Origin: Epiperipatus broadwayi
Lineage: Eukaryota > Onychophora > Udeonychophora > Euonychophora > Peripatidae
Reading direction: 5' to 3'
NCBI GenBank assembly: GCA_028023455.1
Contig: JAQFVV010000073.1
Span: 1,606,080 to 1,670,079, forward strand
DNA: 64,000 bases
Part shown: positions 11,644-24,950 of the stretch, one piece after another
Layout of the letters: every line of letters starts with the position of its first letter
Numbering within the stretch: the stretch's first letter is position 1
Notes under the pieces: model-generated
The model's database searches: none
The model's input: only the letters and a program-made list of their open reading frames with translations
Told to the model about the DNA's origin: nothing
Translations under genes and position numbers: made by a program

Positions 11644-13413
11644 TAGAGATGTCTTCTTAAGCCAAGGCTGTATTAATAATTGGAGGCAATAAAATAAAAA
11701 AATTAGTAATAGTAAGAAGTGGATATTGGTTAAATGAAAAAAAAAACTCCAGAACAATAAGTAGTAATATGAAGTCTCATTGAAAGAATTTGTATAATAA
11801 AATAGGTTGTCTATAAGTAAAAGATACTAATAAAAAGAAAATATAAATGCTTTCGTTTTTGAATAAAAACTAATAGAAAAGTTAAAATAATAAGCTCCAT
11901 AAGAATGACAAAAAAGGAATGGGGTTTCTAAACTAAATATAACCAAGAAAGAATATTTAAAAAAAAAACTGAAATTTGCGGAAAAGAATTTTTTTTTAAA
12001 ATGATGGCGCAAACTGAATAATATATAGAATTGAATTATAGTTTTTAGAAAGAATACAGTTCTGAATAAACTATAGAATCACAAAATAAATACCTCATAC
12101 AATAGAAGGCGGCTTTTATTATTGTCTGTGATGCCGTAATTTAATAGAGTATATAAAATATATTTCATATTAATTTTAAGTCATAGTCAATAGAGGGTTA
12201 AATTATTAAAATTATTTAGTTGACTTTAAGCGCTTTGCGGTTTAATAAATTGTACAAATAAAAAAGATTAATCACGTAAAAAAAATTACTTTTCATACTT
12301 CTTTTTTAAAAAAACTGATTATCATCAGCTGGCATTTCTGATGAGTTATAAAGTGGTTGTGATTAACAGAGATTTGTTCTTCTTATCCGCTGGCATAAAT
12401 CATAGTTGGCATTTTGCCTCTTTCTTGTCTCAGGTATCAGACGTTATATAAATCTGTAAAGCATCAAGAAATATTCATTTGTCAATCATGGGTTTCTTTC
12501 CTTTTTGATGGAGCAAAAAATTAAATGAAATAATTTTCAATTTTAATATAAATTTCATTTAAAAAAAAAAAAATCTTAAAGAAACTCATTTATAAGATTT
12601 CAGTTCATACATGCGCATACCCTATTTTTTTCTATATAAATATATATTGTTGTCTGTTAGCACGTGTCAATTTCTTCACAACGATGACAGCGGTAGCTAC
12701 TTACCGGCTTTCGCGACATTCATTTAAGTAAATGATATATCTTTGATAAGCTTTTTTGTCACGTCATTGACTTAATGAGTAAAAAGTAAAATAATCTTCA
12801 GTTTCTCATTAGGAAAAACAAAGTGTTTCCAATAACTCCCCCTGCCCCAAAAGTAATATAATTATAGAAAAGGCAATTTATCCGACTTGTTAAAGACCAG
12901 TTAATGGGGGGGGGGGGATAATCTTCCTTTATTATTCCATCTGAAAAAAAAATAGCTACCCATTAGCTACTGAACAATTTAATCATTAGCTATTTTGGCT
13001 GCATGATATATATATATAGGGTATAGATTAATTATATTTTTTTAATTATGTTTAGCCCAACGTTTTCAGAGTACCAATATGACAAGAAAGCTAATCATAT
13101 GTGACAGCTATATTAATCACTAAATTACTTTACAAAGTATTAGAATATGTCATGATGACATTCATGTTAATAGAAAAATAACCAGAATATCTGTGCAGTC
13201 CATGCCAACAAGCATCAATAATATCATTCATCCATAACTTATGTTTATTAATTACTTCATATAATATTTTGATATCCTATTTTTATCAGATAAATAATTT
13301 ACCTTTTTTTAAAATGTTCCACTTCTATTGAGAAAGTTAAAGATTGGACACAATAATTATAAATTCTCACCAGTGTCATTTTTATACTAGCAAGTAACTT
13401 ACTTTCGTTCTTT
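11644..13413. other. AT-rich stretch with a small CpG-containing island
   Basis: No gene called. At 12,660-12,720 there is an unusual cluster of CpGs including CACGTG. On the minus strand ATGTCGCGAAAGCCG (12719-12705) is followed directly by a consensus splice donor GTAAGTAG. A G run lies at about 12,905-12,917. The frame at 11827-12012 (-) is Phe/Ser-rich chance translation. Confidence 0.35.
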
Positions 13414-13647
13414 TTGTCTTCCCTATTGCATTGCCAAACCCATATAATATTAATATCATCTATATTCTTTATTACTTTTATAATGTTTTTTACAACCTAA
13501 TATCACAGTTTTGATTGCCTCCGCTGAAGAAAATTGCTGGGGCAATCGAAACTGTTATATTAGATTGTAAAAAAGCATTGTAAAAGTAATAAAAAATATA
13601 GATGATATTAATATTATATGGATTTAGCAATGCAATAGGAAAGACAA
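13414..13647. mobile_element. E-family fold-back
   Basis: Inverted arms 13414-13518 and 13542-13647 share TTACTTTTA(T/C)AATG, GATATTAATATTATATG and outer TTGTCTT(T)CCTATTGCA. The centre reads CTGAAGA (13524-13530), AA, ATTG, CTGGGG, CAAT, C, GAAAC (13548-13552), so the core hairpin sits at the fold. The same family interrupts a LINE at 45.2 kb. Non-coding. Confidence 0.8.
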
Positions 13648-13734
13648 TATTATAATACTTCATAAAGAAGATAATAGATCATGAATAAGAAAAAAGAAGA
13701 AAAAGTTAAGATTTGGAGATATAAGCAGAGTTCA

Positions 13735-13830
13735 AAAGAAGAATGGTAGGGAAATTGAAACTGTCATATTAAATTGTGAATGAAGCATTGTAAAAGTAAT
13801 AAAGAATATGGATGATATTAATATTATAAC
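13735..13830 (+). repeat. Partial E-family arm
   Basis: A second, direct copy of the right arm of the neighbouring fold-back (GAAACTGTCATATTAAATTG, AGCATTGTAAAAGTAATAAA, GATGATATTAATATTATA). The neighbouring element may originally have been a dimer. Confidence 0.7.
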
Positions 13831-13944
13831 TAATTTTTAATATAAATGTTCAAAAATTGAAATGACATAGTGAATGGCATATAATTATTGTAATTGGTAT
13901 ACAAGAATTGAAAGTAAATAGTAGACCATTCATAAAAATGTCCT

Positions 13945-14070
13945 ATGTGGTGCAGAGATTAGATGTCAGACTCTGTAAGAAGATCAATTTTTATTCTGGG
14001 ATTTTCAGCACTCAAATGTCTTAGGTACTCTTGAGTAATAAAGCCATTCAAAAATTTTTATTGATAAAAG
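13945..14070 (+). mobile_element. SINE S2 copy 2
   Basis: Begins GTGGTGCAGAGATTAGATGT and ends AGTAATAAAGCCATTCAA, matching the S2 copy at 59,265 (GGTGCAGTGGTAGATTGTCA ... AGCAATAAAGCCATTTAA). The tRNA-like head is decayed. No certain target duplication. Confidence 0.65.
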
Positions 14071-16040
14071 TAGCTCATGTAGTAATAGAAAATCTACGAT
14101 ATAATAATAAATTATCCATGCACTTCACTACTTACCTGACTTGTAATCTGATTTGAATCCTTACCAGTTTCAATCAGACTGAGGATATTATTTTCAGGTA
14201 GGTATCCCATATCCAATCTAACTAACCAGTCACTATTAGTTGTAAATGGGCTACTGAATATTTTTAAATAGCAGGTAAAATATATATTAAAAATCATTTA
14301 AACTTAATATTCAGAAATTAGCAATCTTTGAGATTAATGCCTTATCCTTCATTATTCTTTTATCAGGGATTTTTACAAATGCCTTTACCATAATTGGCTA
14401 CTAAAAAGGTTGATTTACCTTTATATACATACATCCTCGTGACTTTATGGGTGCATAATTGTGAAAATATATTTTTTGTGTTGCAGTATTTATGATGTCA
14501 GAGAAACTGTTTTTCACATTTTGGTATAGTGCTAATTTTCAAATTACTTTTTTACGTAACCAAAAAGTTATACTATCAGCTGAAGTAATGATGCAAGAAT
14601 ATATCAAATCCTCATATGACATGAACTTAGCTCAAATTTAAACTGTTGATTCAGCATAGGATTTTAAATTCATGAGCTACATAATAAACTTAATAACTAT
14701 AATGTAAATCAATAAGTAACAAATATATTTGATATTGTGAACTGTTCATTTCACAAATATATTGTGATATTGATGAACTGTTGACAAAGCATTGCATTAA
14801 AATGTACAATATTAAGATCTATTTTGTTATCTATAATTTATATTTTATATGTAGCATGTGGGTTTAGAAGCTTATAGAACTGGTAAATTAGAGATACGTT
14901 TTTAAGAAAAAACATCTCGTGAAGAGTTAATTTGTTCTTTTGCAGTACTATTCTGGTATATAATTTTGTAACACATCATTTTAGAGATAGGATCATTTAA
15001 TTCTAGGTTACTGAAAGAAAAAATTGGAAACATAAACAGAGATGAGGAGAAAAGGTATGTAAAAATTGTCAAGATGAGGAGAAAAGTATGTACAGTAGTT
15101 GAATGTAAAAATAATATAGGAAAAATTTAAAGTAATATAAATCATAGAAATTTCTGCTGAATAATAAATGGAGTATATACAAAATGTTATGATAATTATC
15201 TTTTATAATTCAATTTATTCAAGAGGGAAACATTTTTTAAAAAAAGTTCACATCTTAACCCTACTATTTGGATTTAAAATAAAAAAGATATATGATTAAA
15301 ATAATATAATAGAATACATAACAACTGGTCAAAAATAAAAATGTGGTAAAATATTAAGATTAGTAACACTTCTAATTTAGTTAGTTGAAAAATAAATTAA
15401 TCTCTAATTTAAAAAAGTCAATTTGCATCTGATTAAAATTATATCCAAGATCTGTATATGAAGACATATCACCATCATCTATAAGAATAAATCGGCTTAT
15501 ACAGACAATCCAGATTACCCAGCTCAAAGTGAGAAAAAATAAGGGAAGACCAAACAAAAAATAATAATAAGATGAGTTTTGCAGTGATTATACAAGCCAA
15601 TCTATGAGCCACAAATCACATCTATCCATTTTGTATGTTTTATATTTTATGCTTCTGTATTTTAACTAGTTCTGCAGCAAATTTCGTTTTTCTAAAATAT
15701 TTTGTAATCAATATATTCTATCCTCTGTCAAATTTTCCCAACAAAAATAACCAACACTGTTTTTTTCAGAATATACTTGAGATAATCTTTATATTATAAA
15801 TGAGGTCTGCTTCTTCCATAAATAGCACAATCAAGTTCAACATAGAATACTCTAAATATCCTTTTAAAAGGTCTCAATGTTTATGCATTTCACATGTTCA
15901 ATACAATGAAGCTGTGATTTTATAACATTGGGCTCTATAGTATCATAACTGGCAAGTTAAAGAACTTCTTAATTGGCTATATATTCTTACTATTGTATTT
16001 TTAAAATTTTACAATGCACCCTTAAATACATATATGTATT
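14071..16040. other. AT-rich stretch, no gene seen
   Basis: No repeat or coding domain recognised. The minus frame at 14112-14297 has no recognisable domain. Confidence 0.5.
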
Positions 16041-16625
16041 AATCAATAAAACAAATCATATATAATGTGACATTGCTTTTATAAGCTTGTATTTATAAAT
16101 ATGTAATATAGAGAGCATACCAGTAACTCAAACAAGCTCTTAATTGATAAGTGTGCAAGGAAAAATATTTAAAATCTCTATCTGGAGTATTCCTATCCCC
16201 AGACCAATTGGTTTCAAGCTTATGGCTTACCTCAGTGAGGAGTTAGAACATTCAGACACTAGATCTAAAACCTCAACTCAAAACCAGCACTTATTTAATG
16301 CATAATATTTAAGTAGAAACTCTGAAATTATCAGACAGTAAAATGTCTTTAAATCCACCTATCTAACTTAAATAGCTATGTGGAACTAAACTAAATTCAG
16401 ATCTACTATATATCAATACTCTTATCATTGCCAAGACCATAAAGGTAAAATTATAGTAATCAATAAAGCAAGTCATATATACTGGGGCATTGCTTTTATA
16501 AGCTTATATTTACAAATATGTAATTTAGAGAGTGTACCAATAGCTCAAACAAATTCTTAATTAATAAGTGTACACTTATCAATTAAGGGTTTGTTTGAGC
16601 TATTGGTATGCTATCTCTATATATA
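16041..16625 (-). repeat. A-family repeat, one unit plus start of a second, with palindrome
   Basis: A unit of about 418 bp in minus orientation: the phrase AATCAATAAAACAAATCATA (16041) recurs at about 16459 as AATCAATAAAGCAAGTCATA. It carries the A-family marks ACCTCAGTGAGGAGTTAGAA and ATTGGTTTCAAGCTTATGG, the minus-strand version of the CTGAGGA...GAAAC core. The second unit ends in a zero-loop palindrome at 16535-16608 with 37-bp arms (about 34 matching) centred on AAGTGTACACTT. Non-coding. Confidence 0.75.
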
Positions 16626-16687
16626 AGGGATTTAAACTAGACTTTAAGTTCTATCCAATCCATCTTATACAATCAATACACATGACT

Positions 16688-16711
16688 ATATATATATATA
16701 TATATATATAA
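16688..16711. repeat. (TA)n microsatellite
   Basis: Uninterrupted TA dinucleotides for about 24 bp. Confidence 0.9.
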
Positions 16712-17183
16712 TTTAGTTGCAATTATTTCATTTTGATGGAATAGAAAATTAGTAAACCAAAGTGTTTCAGTGTTATATTCAAAATATTATAAATATTCTG
16801 TATCAAAGCATGGCATAAATCCAGATAAAGATTTTTTTCTTGCATTTAAATCATTTATACTAAAAATTCCACCAACTCATATTTTATTTTGATCTCTGTT
16901 TCATCAAGTCACCAATAAAGATTTCCAAAAACAACAACATAATAATCAGAAACAATCTTGAAACAAGTTGATTAACACAGGTTTTTATTTCAAATGCCTT
17001 ACTGTAATAATATCACTTTCTCTCATTTCATCTTATAAAAACTATATAATATGAATAAATGTGTATAGATGGCCCAATACTTACAAACAATACCATAGGC
17101 TTTTTCAATTAATTGAGTAAGCAATTTATAAATCCTTCTTTTGCCCATTACATTTTTTTGCATTTTCCTAGTAAGAAAATTAT
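16712..17183. other. AT-rich stretch, no gene seen
   Basis: Nothing recognised. Confidence 0.5.
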
Positions 17184-17313
17184 TTCTATAATGCTTTTTT
17201 TTTCATGGGTCAAGCATCGGCTGGGAAGTGAACCTGTTAACCCCAGACAACTGCTTTTAGTGCAGCTGTGCTGACCTCTCGACCACCAATGCTTGACTTC
17301 TATAATCCTTTTT
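17184..17313 (-). mobile_element. SINE S1 copy 2 with 16-bp target duplication
   Basis: A body of about 98 bp (17200-17297) lies between TTCTATAATGCTTTTT (17184-17199) and TTCTATAATCCTTTTT (17298-17313), 15/16 identical. On the minus strand it reads GTCGAGAGGTCAGCACAGCT (A box) and CAGGTTCACTTCCC (B box), and ends in an A-rich tail. It is inserted in otherwise unique sequence. Confidence 0.88.
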
Positions 17314-17464
17314 GATTCCCTAAAATCACATTATATCTCTGAATTACCATTTATCTATGATGAAAGTAATCTATTCAACAACATTCTTGAAAAAAATATT
17401 TTTACTATAGTAGATAAAAAGACATTGCATAATAATTACTGTGATCTTATCTACTGCCTTTATT

Positions 17465-17725
17465 TTCAGTAGATTCTAAGATCTAGGTGCAGTGCTCTCT
17501 GATCTAAGGCTCCTCACTGTTGAATGCCACAAGCTAGAAACTAGTCTGAGGATATTGGATGAGTAGACACTAGATAGGAATTTTATGCACAGGCCTTCTG
17601 GTATCCATTGATAACTCTGGCTTGCACTGAGTGCCACTACTCTATGGAGAGTTTTGCCTGTATGTTTTAATAACAGTTATGAGCAAGCATAAGAAATGGT
17701 GATCATGTGATGTTTGGTGGTTTAA
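17465..17725 (+). mobile_element. B-family partial unit
   Basis: Runs from TAGATTCTAAGATCTAGGTG through CTCACTGTTGAATGCCAC, AAGCTAGAAACTAGTCTGAG and ATTTTATGCACAGGCCTTCT to GATCATGTGATGTTTGG. It corresponds to the 3' part of the B unit and ends at the same place as the other B insertions. No certain target duplication. Confidence 0.75.
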
Positions 17726-18124
17726 ATCAAAAACACTTGCTTGCACAAAATGATAATAGTTTGATAATGTTTTCAATCTATTTAAAAATGACTCATTCTT
17801 TTCATATTATTTTATTATATATCACCATCATTTTCTTCTCATATGGAATATGAGTGTAGAGTTACACAACTTATTAGTGTAGTATATAGTTTTTAATTTG
17901 ACTTTTTAAATGTGCTCTGTTATTACTTTTTGATTTCAAATAAAATTAATCTCCCAAATATGGGTGGATGATTAAGTACAGAGGAAAAAATTCAAAAAGC
18001 TGTTCACATGACAGTAGCAAATAATTCCATAAATTAACCTAGTGTGATAATGAACAGTGTCTGAAAGCCACCAATTAATCATGATCTTAAGAAAAAAAAT
18101 GAAATCAGGTACTATCTGATGCTT

Positions 18125-18430
18125 TTTGGCAGAATATCTCAGTTGATTAGAGCATTATTTTAAATTCGATACTCATGAATCTAAATGTCCAGAATCAATC
18201 TCTATGTTGTACTGCCACCAGTTTTGAACATCAACACCTGAAGAGGAGAGGAGAATGGTAACATTTGAAACATTGTGAATACCAATCTGTCTTTTATTAC
18301 TAACAGTTGTGAAAAGTTTAAATAAAGTTTGAATTTTTTGAAAAACATTCAATATTTAATATTAGATTACAAAAATAGACCAGCATGTAATTACCATTAA
18401 ATTGCCATCATAACAAACCTTCAGACAAAC
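18125..18430 (+). mobile_element. SINE S3, most complete copy
   Basis: Head GGCAGAATATCTCAGTTGAT followed by TAGAGC is a good A box of tRNA type. CCAGAATCAATCTC about 50 bp later stands where a B box would be. The body continues CTGAAGAGGAGAGGAGAATGG, and the tail is TAACAAACCTTCAG. Fragments of the same element occur at 461-545, 8298-8865 and 39,325. Total length is about 300 bp. Confidence 0.7.
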
Positions 18431-21400
18431 AATAAACTTTACATTGTCTAGTTAATAATCTACACATTATATTCATGATTAATATGGTATTTAAATTTAA
18501 GTTGAGAAGTTTATTGGGATATCTGAGGATTTTCAAAAACATTTAAGCCATTTTCTGGATGTTATCCAGCTCATCTAGATGTCCAAAGGAATGTCTAGTT
18601 AATCTTTAGATAAAGAATAAAATAAAAAAAACCTTAACAATACTTATCAATTAATAATTGCTTAATCTATTAAGTTTCTACATTTTTTCTTTGTATAGAG
18701 TTAGTAGATATATCTTTTATATATTAGATTTTTAGTTACATTATCTATGGACTGTTTACCTGAAAAACTAAAAAATTATATATCCTTTTTTTAAAAAAAA
18801 AAAGAGAAAATTATGTTTTTGTCTTTTTATGAAAAACATAACTAAAATAAAAATTAAGAGTAATCTGAAGTAATTTTAGCATACAGATATTGGATATTAT
18901 TTGAAAGTATTCAAATCACAAGTACACATATATATTTTTAAAAAATGCTTGATTTCTTTATCTATTTTTGAAAAAAGTACAGATTGCAAGATTATTTGTT
19001 TAATTGAGATATTCCCTGGCACTTCTCTGTAGCTTTTAAACGTTTGATTTATTGCCATTTGCTTCAATCAAATATCAAAACTGTTTTTACAAATAAATTG
19101 TCACATGGTATTTTAGAAAAAAAATGATATAAAAATAAAAATCTTTAAATCAATAGAATTTACATTTTTTAATGAAAATGTGTAATTTATTGATTTGAAG
19201 TAAGAGTATTTTTTTGTAATACAATTCTGTTTATTTTTTCTATTTTACAATTATTTAATAATTATTCCTTTTGTACTTTATTTTCTAAAAGTCCAAAAAT
19301 TCCTGTCTTACATAAAAAGCCATCATCCTCATCTTTCTATGTGCGGTAAATTTGTCAAAAGTTATCCGATTTCTAAAGAATAAATAAACTAATACCATCG
19401 CCATATTCTCAGATCAAGTGAAGTTTGGTCAAAAAATTAACTGACCACAAACAATACATATTTTATATCGGGCTAGATGGTTGCTCAAATAGTATGGGCT
19501 CAGAATGACACTGATTTAAGCTACATGACTGGAAAATTAATATGAGGTATAGAAAATGGCACCTGAAAATAAATGTAATAAAAAACAAAGAAATATGTAT
19601 TTTGAAAAATTATAACAGTTTATAATAATGAAAAATGAACTATAAATTGGAAAATGAGAGAAACCATAATTATTTAGAAAAGGAACTATAGATAAAACTA
19701 TAAATAAAAGATATGTACTGAATAGAAATATAGAAAAGCTACAGTAATGATAAATGCTATATTGTAGGATCAAAATATAATAAAAATCAATAAATGATAA
19801 ATATATGGCATAATAGTAAAAACTATCATAACATTTAAAAGTAAGATGAAAAGAGGATCTCTGACTACAAAAACAGATTACTGTCAAAGATTTGTAGATA
19901 GATTAAGGAATACATTGGCAATAAAAAAATAATAAATATTGAACATAATACAATAAATAAAAGCAGACTAAGGCAATAGGAATGATTGAATGCACACAGA
20001 GAATGTCTCAGAAAAATTACCAAAACAAACATTAAACTGATTACCACCAGAAAAATAAAAAAGAGACTATCTAAACAGGAGTTGAAAAAAAGAAACAGAT
20101 GGAAAAATTAGAAAGACAAATTTTGAGAAAATTTATGGCTGGATAGATTAATATAATGATTAGATATCATTAGACATCCTAAAATATTATAGACTGATAT
20201 TAAAAAGAAAAGGTAAAAGAAGTATCATTCAACAGATCAAAATAAGTCACATTTTTTTCTTTGCAAATAAAACACAATTAAAATTTTTTTACTTCTTTTT
20301 GTCCAGAGAAAAAGAATAATAACAATAATAATTGGTGCTACTCAAAATATCCAATAATATTTAATTCAAAGTAGTATGCTGATCACAGGAAATGACCAAA
20401 TTAGGATTTTAAAAAAAATTTCTTAGATAAAGATATGCCAATAATATAAAAAACATTTGTGAAAGGTAACAGATTATAACCAAATTGATCTTGATGGAGA
20501 TAACTTTGTAATTTTTTTTGAGTTTTAGTCGTGGATTGATCAAGATGATGCCTTCCCAAATTGACTAACTATTAGGTTTGAATAATAAAATAAGTTCTTT
20601 TTTTTTTTAGTGTTGGATTTTATTTTCTTTAGTTTTTTAAACATTTATATATAATTATAATGAGCCCCACAAAAATATGACATGATTATTTTTTGCTATC
20701 TATTTTTTTGGTGTTAAGTGTGGGCAATGTATAATGATTGGTGCTTATTGTTTATATAAATACTATTTTTTAATGTCATTGCTTAAAATTAACTTACTTC
20801 ACACACAATGTCTAGGGATGCTTCCATGTTGTATGACTCTAATCAGTGGCAATGCATATAAAATGCTTAAAAAGTCTTTTGAATAAAGTATATCATCATT
20901 TGTTTAGAAAAAAGGATATTGTAAAAATCTTTAAATCGTAGATGGTTAAAATAATTGTTTTGTTCCATCACTACGTTCTACTTTATTATCATTGGAATGA
21001 GGTTAAAATATCAAATCAAGGAGGGGGGAGGATTTAACAGTTATTTATCAAATCAATAAATAATAATGTATGTTTCTGACTACATTAGCTTAAGAATTTC
21101 TCAATTCCATAACTATTAAAAATCTACAGTTAATTTTTACAAGCAATGTTTTTATATATTTATCTGCCAGTGTCAGAGACATTATGCATTATTGCTTCTC
21201 CATGTGCATTAATTTAAAGAAATAATATGTTTCATTTTATGATTTATAAATATTAAGCTTGAATTGATCTGATTTCAAAAAATGTGGGTTGGAGAGATTT
21301 ATATAAAAATATGTCAGAAACAAATAGATCAGTATTTCCATTAACTAATAAAATTATTAAATATCCATAGATACAGACTGAATCCATTTTTTATTGTTAT

Positions 21401-22325
21401 TAATAATAGTCATGCATAAAAAGATAAAGAGAGTAAAGTATATGTGTACTATTATAAAATGTGGTTATTATGGCATATAAAAATAATTGTAAGAACTAGA
21501 CTGGATAAAATTACATAGATTAATAAATACAAGAAATAACATATAAAATATTTTGCAGTTATAAAAAATTATGATTTGTAGCTGAAATGGGTCATGGGAA
21601 GTTTTATGCAAAGTGTAACTACAAATATAGTGGGAAAAGGTTAGAAGCAATTTAATTAATAATTTGAAATAAAAAAGACTGCATCTGCAAGTGTGATGTA
21701 ATAAAAAAATAATCCTAGTATGCAAAAAGGAGTTATAATGAGATATTATTTTATATAGTGCTATTATGAATTTATAACCCACACAATGGTTACTAATAAA
21801 TGTACTATATAGTGTTATTGAACAAAAATCAAAGTATATAACACTATCTTGATAACCTTTGAAATTACTTTGCTCATCCAGAGTTAATGGGTTGGAAATT
21901 TCTCTCCTTCCCAGATAATGAGTTTATGGAATTATTATTTCATAAATAAAGATTTAGGACTTTTGTGAAATGTAATTCTTTTTACAAAAAAAAAACTACT
22001 TACATAAATCTTAGAATAGGATCTTAAATACTGTAAAATAGTTATTGCTAATGCTTACTCTATACATGATCCCAAAATTGAAATATCAAAACATACTCCT
22101 CTTTTTTATATGTATGACATACAAATACATTATATTTTAATGTGTATTTCTTTCCCTTATATATAATATTATATTATTACAACATTGTAGGCTAGAGACA
22201 ATAATTTTTAATCTCCAAGTATAATTTTGAAAGATATTCTATAAAAGTTAGTTAACCTATGAAGATCTGCCAATCTCAATCATATGAATACATTTCGAGA
22301 AATAATGTTAAATTGAGTGTGCATG
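18431..22325. other. AT-rich stretch, no gene seen
   Basis: Nearly 4 kb without a recognised repeat. The minus-strand frames at 19537-19887, 19865-20047 and 21468-21782 are rich in Phe, Tyr, Ser, Leu and Ile, the expected translation of A-rich DNA. None shows a domain, signal or splice context, so none is called. Confidence 0.5.
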
Positions 22326-22498
22326 TGAGGTCAAGAGATATTTATCAACAAATTATATTTATTGTAAACAAAACATTAAATTACTAAAATCACATAACTG
22401 AATGAGGAAATATGAGGTCAAGAGATATTTATCAACAAATAATATTTATTGTAGGCAAAACATTAAATTACTAAAATCTCATAACTGAATGAAGAAAG
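22326..22498. repeat. Tandem duplication, period 87 bp
   Basis: Two adjacent copies (22326-22412, 22413-22498) of TGAGGTCAAGAGATATTTAT...CATAACTGAATGA(G/A)GAA, differing at only a few positions. Two units only. Confidence 0.9.
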
Positions 22499-24137
22499 GA
22501 AATCAAAAATGAAATCTGGCATATTAACAACAATAGGTTCATTAAGAGTTCATGTTAAAATTCATAAAATAAACAATATGCTGGAAATGGGTGGATTCAA
22601 TCAAGAAAAGAGCCAGATGAGGATAATATATTGACCCATCTTTCCTTACACATAAATTATTGCTAGTATTTTATCTGCTAGTATTTTATCTGTATCATGT
22701 ATGTTGCAATTTATGCATATGTGTAAATGAAGTATTATAGATTAAGGTAGTTACAATAACAAAAACTTCTGTGGTAGTACACAAATATATTCCCATAACC
22801 ATCAACTATTTATGGTATAATCTCCTTTATATTTGTTCTTTGAAAATAATGGATTGCTGAGAGTATCTTCCTACCATACAAGATTTCAAATTGATAAAGA
22901 CTGAGTTATCAACATCATCAGTGACTATTCTTTTTAGTTTGATCATGAGAAGATTCTAACCATTCATCTAAATCTGGTCACTTAATCCACACAAGAAGAA
23001 ACTCTCAGTCCTATCAAAACAATGACACAGCTCAAGTTTCATTTACTTTCTATGAAATACCATGAATTGCATATTCTTTAGAATGTCAACAAGCACACAT
23101 TCACAGACAATAAATATTCTATTTTAATTAAAGAAAATTATTTTATGTTTTGTTAATGCAACTTATAGAGTTAATAAATTAAAAATATATATTTATCAAT
23201 AAAAGATATAAAGTTAATATTATAAGAAATTAACTCTATCTTAACCAATATAGGTTCATGTGCTAGTAATGGCTACTCAACTTAACAAATTTTAGAAAGT
23301 CAAGATAATTTCATTTTCTGAATTTAAAAATTTTAAATGGCTAATCTATGTGAAATGAGACAAATTTAACAGAATTGGGAGACAGAAATTGATAAGATTA
23401 ATTAAAATATATATATAGCTTTTTCTGAAATCGAATAATAATAAAAAAATCTGAAAATAAATGAAATATATTTAAAAACATCAAGGATTAAATAAATAGT
23501 TGTCATGGAATTTATTACTGATAAATAATAAAATGTTTGATCAATTTTCTATTATTGGTTATTTGCACTTGTATTTAAGTCAAACATAATCTACAAAATG
23601 CTTTAACTTCCAGGCATCTAATTGAGGAAAACATTCAGGAACTAATTAAAAACAATAATTCATATCATTAATGAATAATTTCAATGCAAAATCATAATTT
23701 CTTATGACAATGCATTGACTAAATTTACAGAATGAGAGAAAGTGTTTTGATTTTCTTTGCTGGTATATGATTACAATTTGAGTGAATTGAGATGAGATTT
23801 ATGAATACGAAACAATATCCTGAAAAAGTAATGGCATGTTTACTTGAAATATTTTTAAATAAAGTATTAATTGAAAATAGACATTAAAACATTTATCTGA
23901 TGCGCAAAATAAAATTGTTTTTTTTTTTTCTGATGATAAAATATTATTCAAAATGCATTAATGTTTAATAGTTATAAAAATATTGGTAGTCCAATTTCCA
24001 TTTATGTGAAGTACAAAATAATTTGGGACAACTGAAAAGAACTAATTAGACTCAACTGTTACTAGAGTGCTTTAACTTCATGTGATTTAAAGACCATCTG
24101 ACTTTCTCTGCATTTAACTATATGACTAATTTATATC
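22499..24137. other. AT-rich stretch, no gene seen
   Basis: A small direct duplication TGCTAGTATTTTATCTG occurs near 22,660-22,690. Otherwise nothing recognised. Confidence 0.45.
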
Positions 24138-24244
24138 TTTTTTTTCCATATGTCATAGCATTGGCCAGGAGTCAAACCTGCAACAACCGTTTGCAACCAA
24201 CTGCTTGCTTGCAAGGCCGCTGTGCTGAACTCTCAACTAACAAC
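24138..24244 (-). mobile_element. SINE S1 copy 3, 5'-truncated
   Basis: Reads, on the minus strand, AGCACAGCGGCCTTGCAAGC ... GCAGGTTTGACTCCTGGCC ... ATGACATATGG plus an A-rich tail, matching the other S1 copies. The first bases present in other copies (TGTCAAGTGTT) are missing and no convincing target duplication remains. Confidence 0.75.
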
Positions 24245-24304
24245 TTTATAGGTGTATTCCACACTATTATGATATTTAAATGGAAAGATGTAATCTACTG
24301 AATA

Positions 24305-24384
24305 AAACTGATGAATAATAATCAATGCAGCAAGTCATATATCGTGTGACATTGCTTTTATAAGCTTATATTTATAAATATGTA
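24305..24384 (-). repeat. A-family fragment
   Basis: AATCAATGCAGCAAGTCATA through TTGCTTTTATAAGCTTATAT matches the unit end at 16,459-16,520. It is broken by the adjoining C-family fold-back. Confidence 0.7.
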
Positions 24385-24880
24385 ATAATAAATAATATTA
24401 GTCTATTGTAATTTTTACTACGTCACTTTTGTGCAAGGTAAGGACTGGTTTCTATGCACCTGTAACACATTGTAGAGAGATGTAATCAGAGATTTATGAC
24501 CAAATCTATGTGAAAGAGATCTATGATCCTTGAGGTTCACATTTCATGATGAACCATCACTCATAAGTTGGCCCAGATTGGTCTCTATTCACTTTTAACA
24601 ACTTATAGAGTGATATCATCATAAATATATAATGGGCCAACTGTTTAGGCAAGTTCTGCAAGAAATATGCATCTTATGGATCATAGATCTCTTTCACACA
24701 TCTTTGATCATATGTTTATGATTGCATCCCTCCATAATATGTTAAAAGTGAATAGAAACCAGTCTTTACTTTGTGCAACAGTGATGTAGTAAAAGTTATA
24801 CTATAGAAATATTATTCATTATTGGGTAATCTCTAGTCTAATAAAAGACTCATAAAAATTAATAATATACTGAATAAAAA
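24385..24880. repeat. C-family fold-back
   Basis: Inverted arms of about 200 bp. The left reads TTTTTACTACGTCACTTTTG, TGTAATCAGAGATTTATGAC and AAAGAGATCTATGATCC. The right has their inverted counterparts, ending in ATAGAAATATTATTCATTATTG. The centre is near 24,600 (TTGGCCC / GGGCCAA). Units of the same family flank the GATA array at 28.3-29.8 kb. Non-coding. Confidence 0.75.
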
Positions 24881-24950
24881 CTGTACACATACATGATTAG
24901 GAAAATTTTAATTCAAATCTAAATCGAAACTTTGCATGCAAAAATATATT

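Noticed and set aside
19537-19887. 116-residue minus-strand frame
   Set aside because: Dominated by Phe, Tyr, Ser, Ile and Leu as expected from AT-rich DNA. No domain, and no neighbouring exon or promoter signal.
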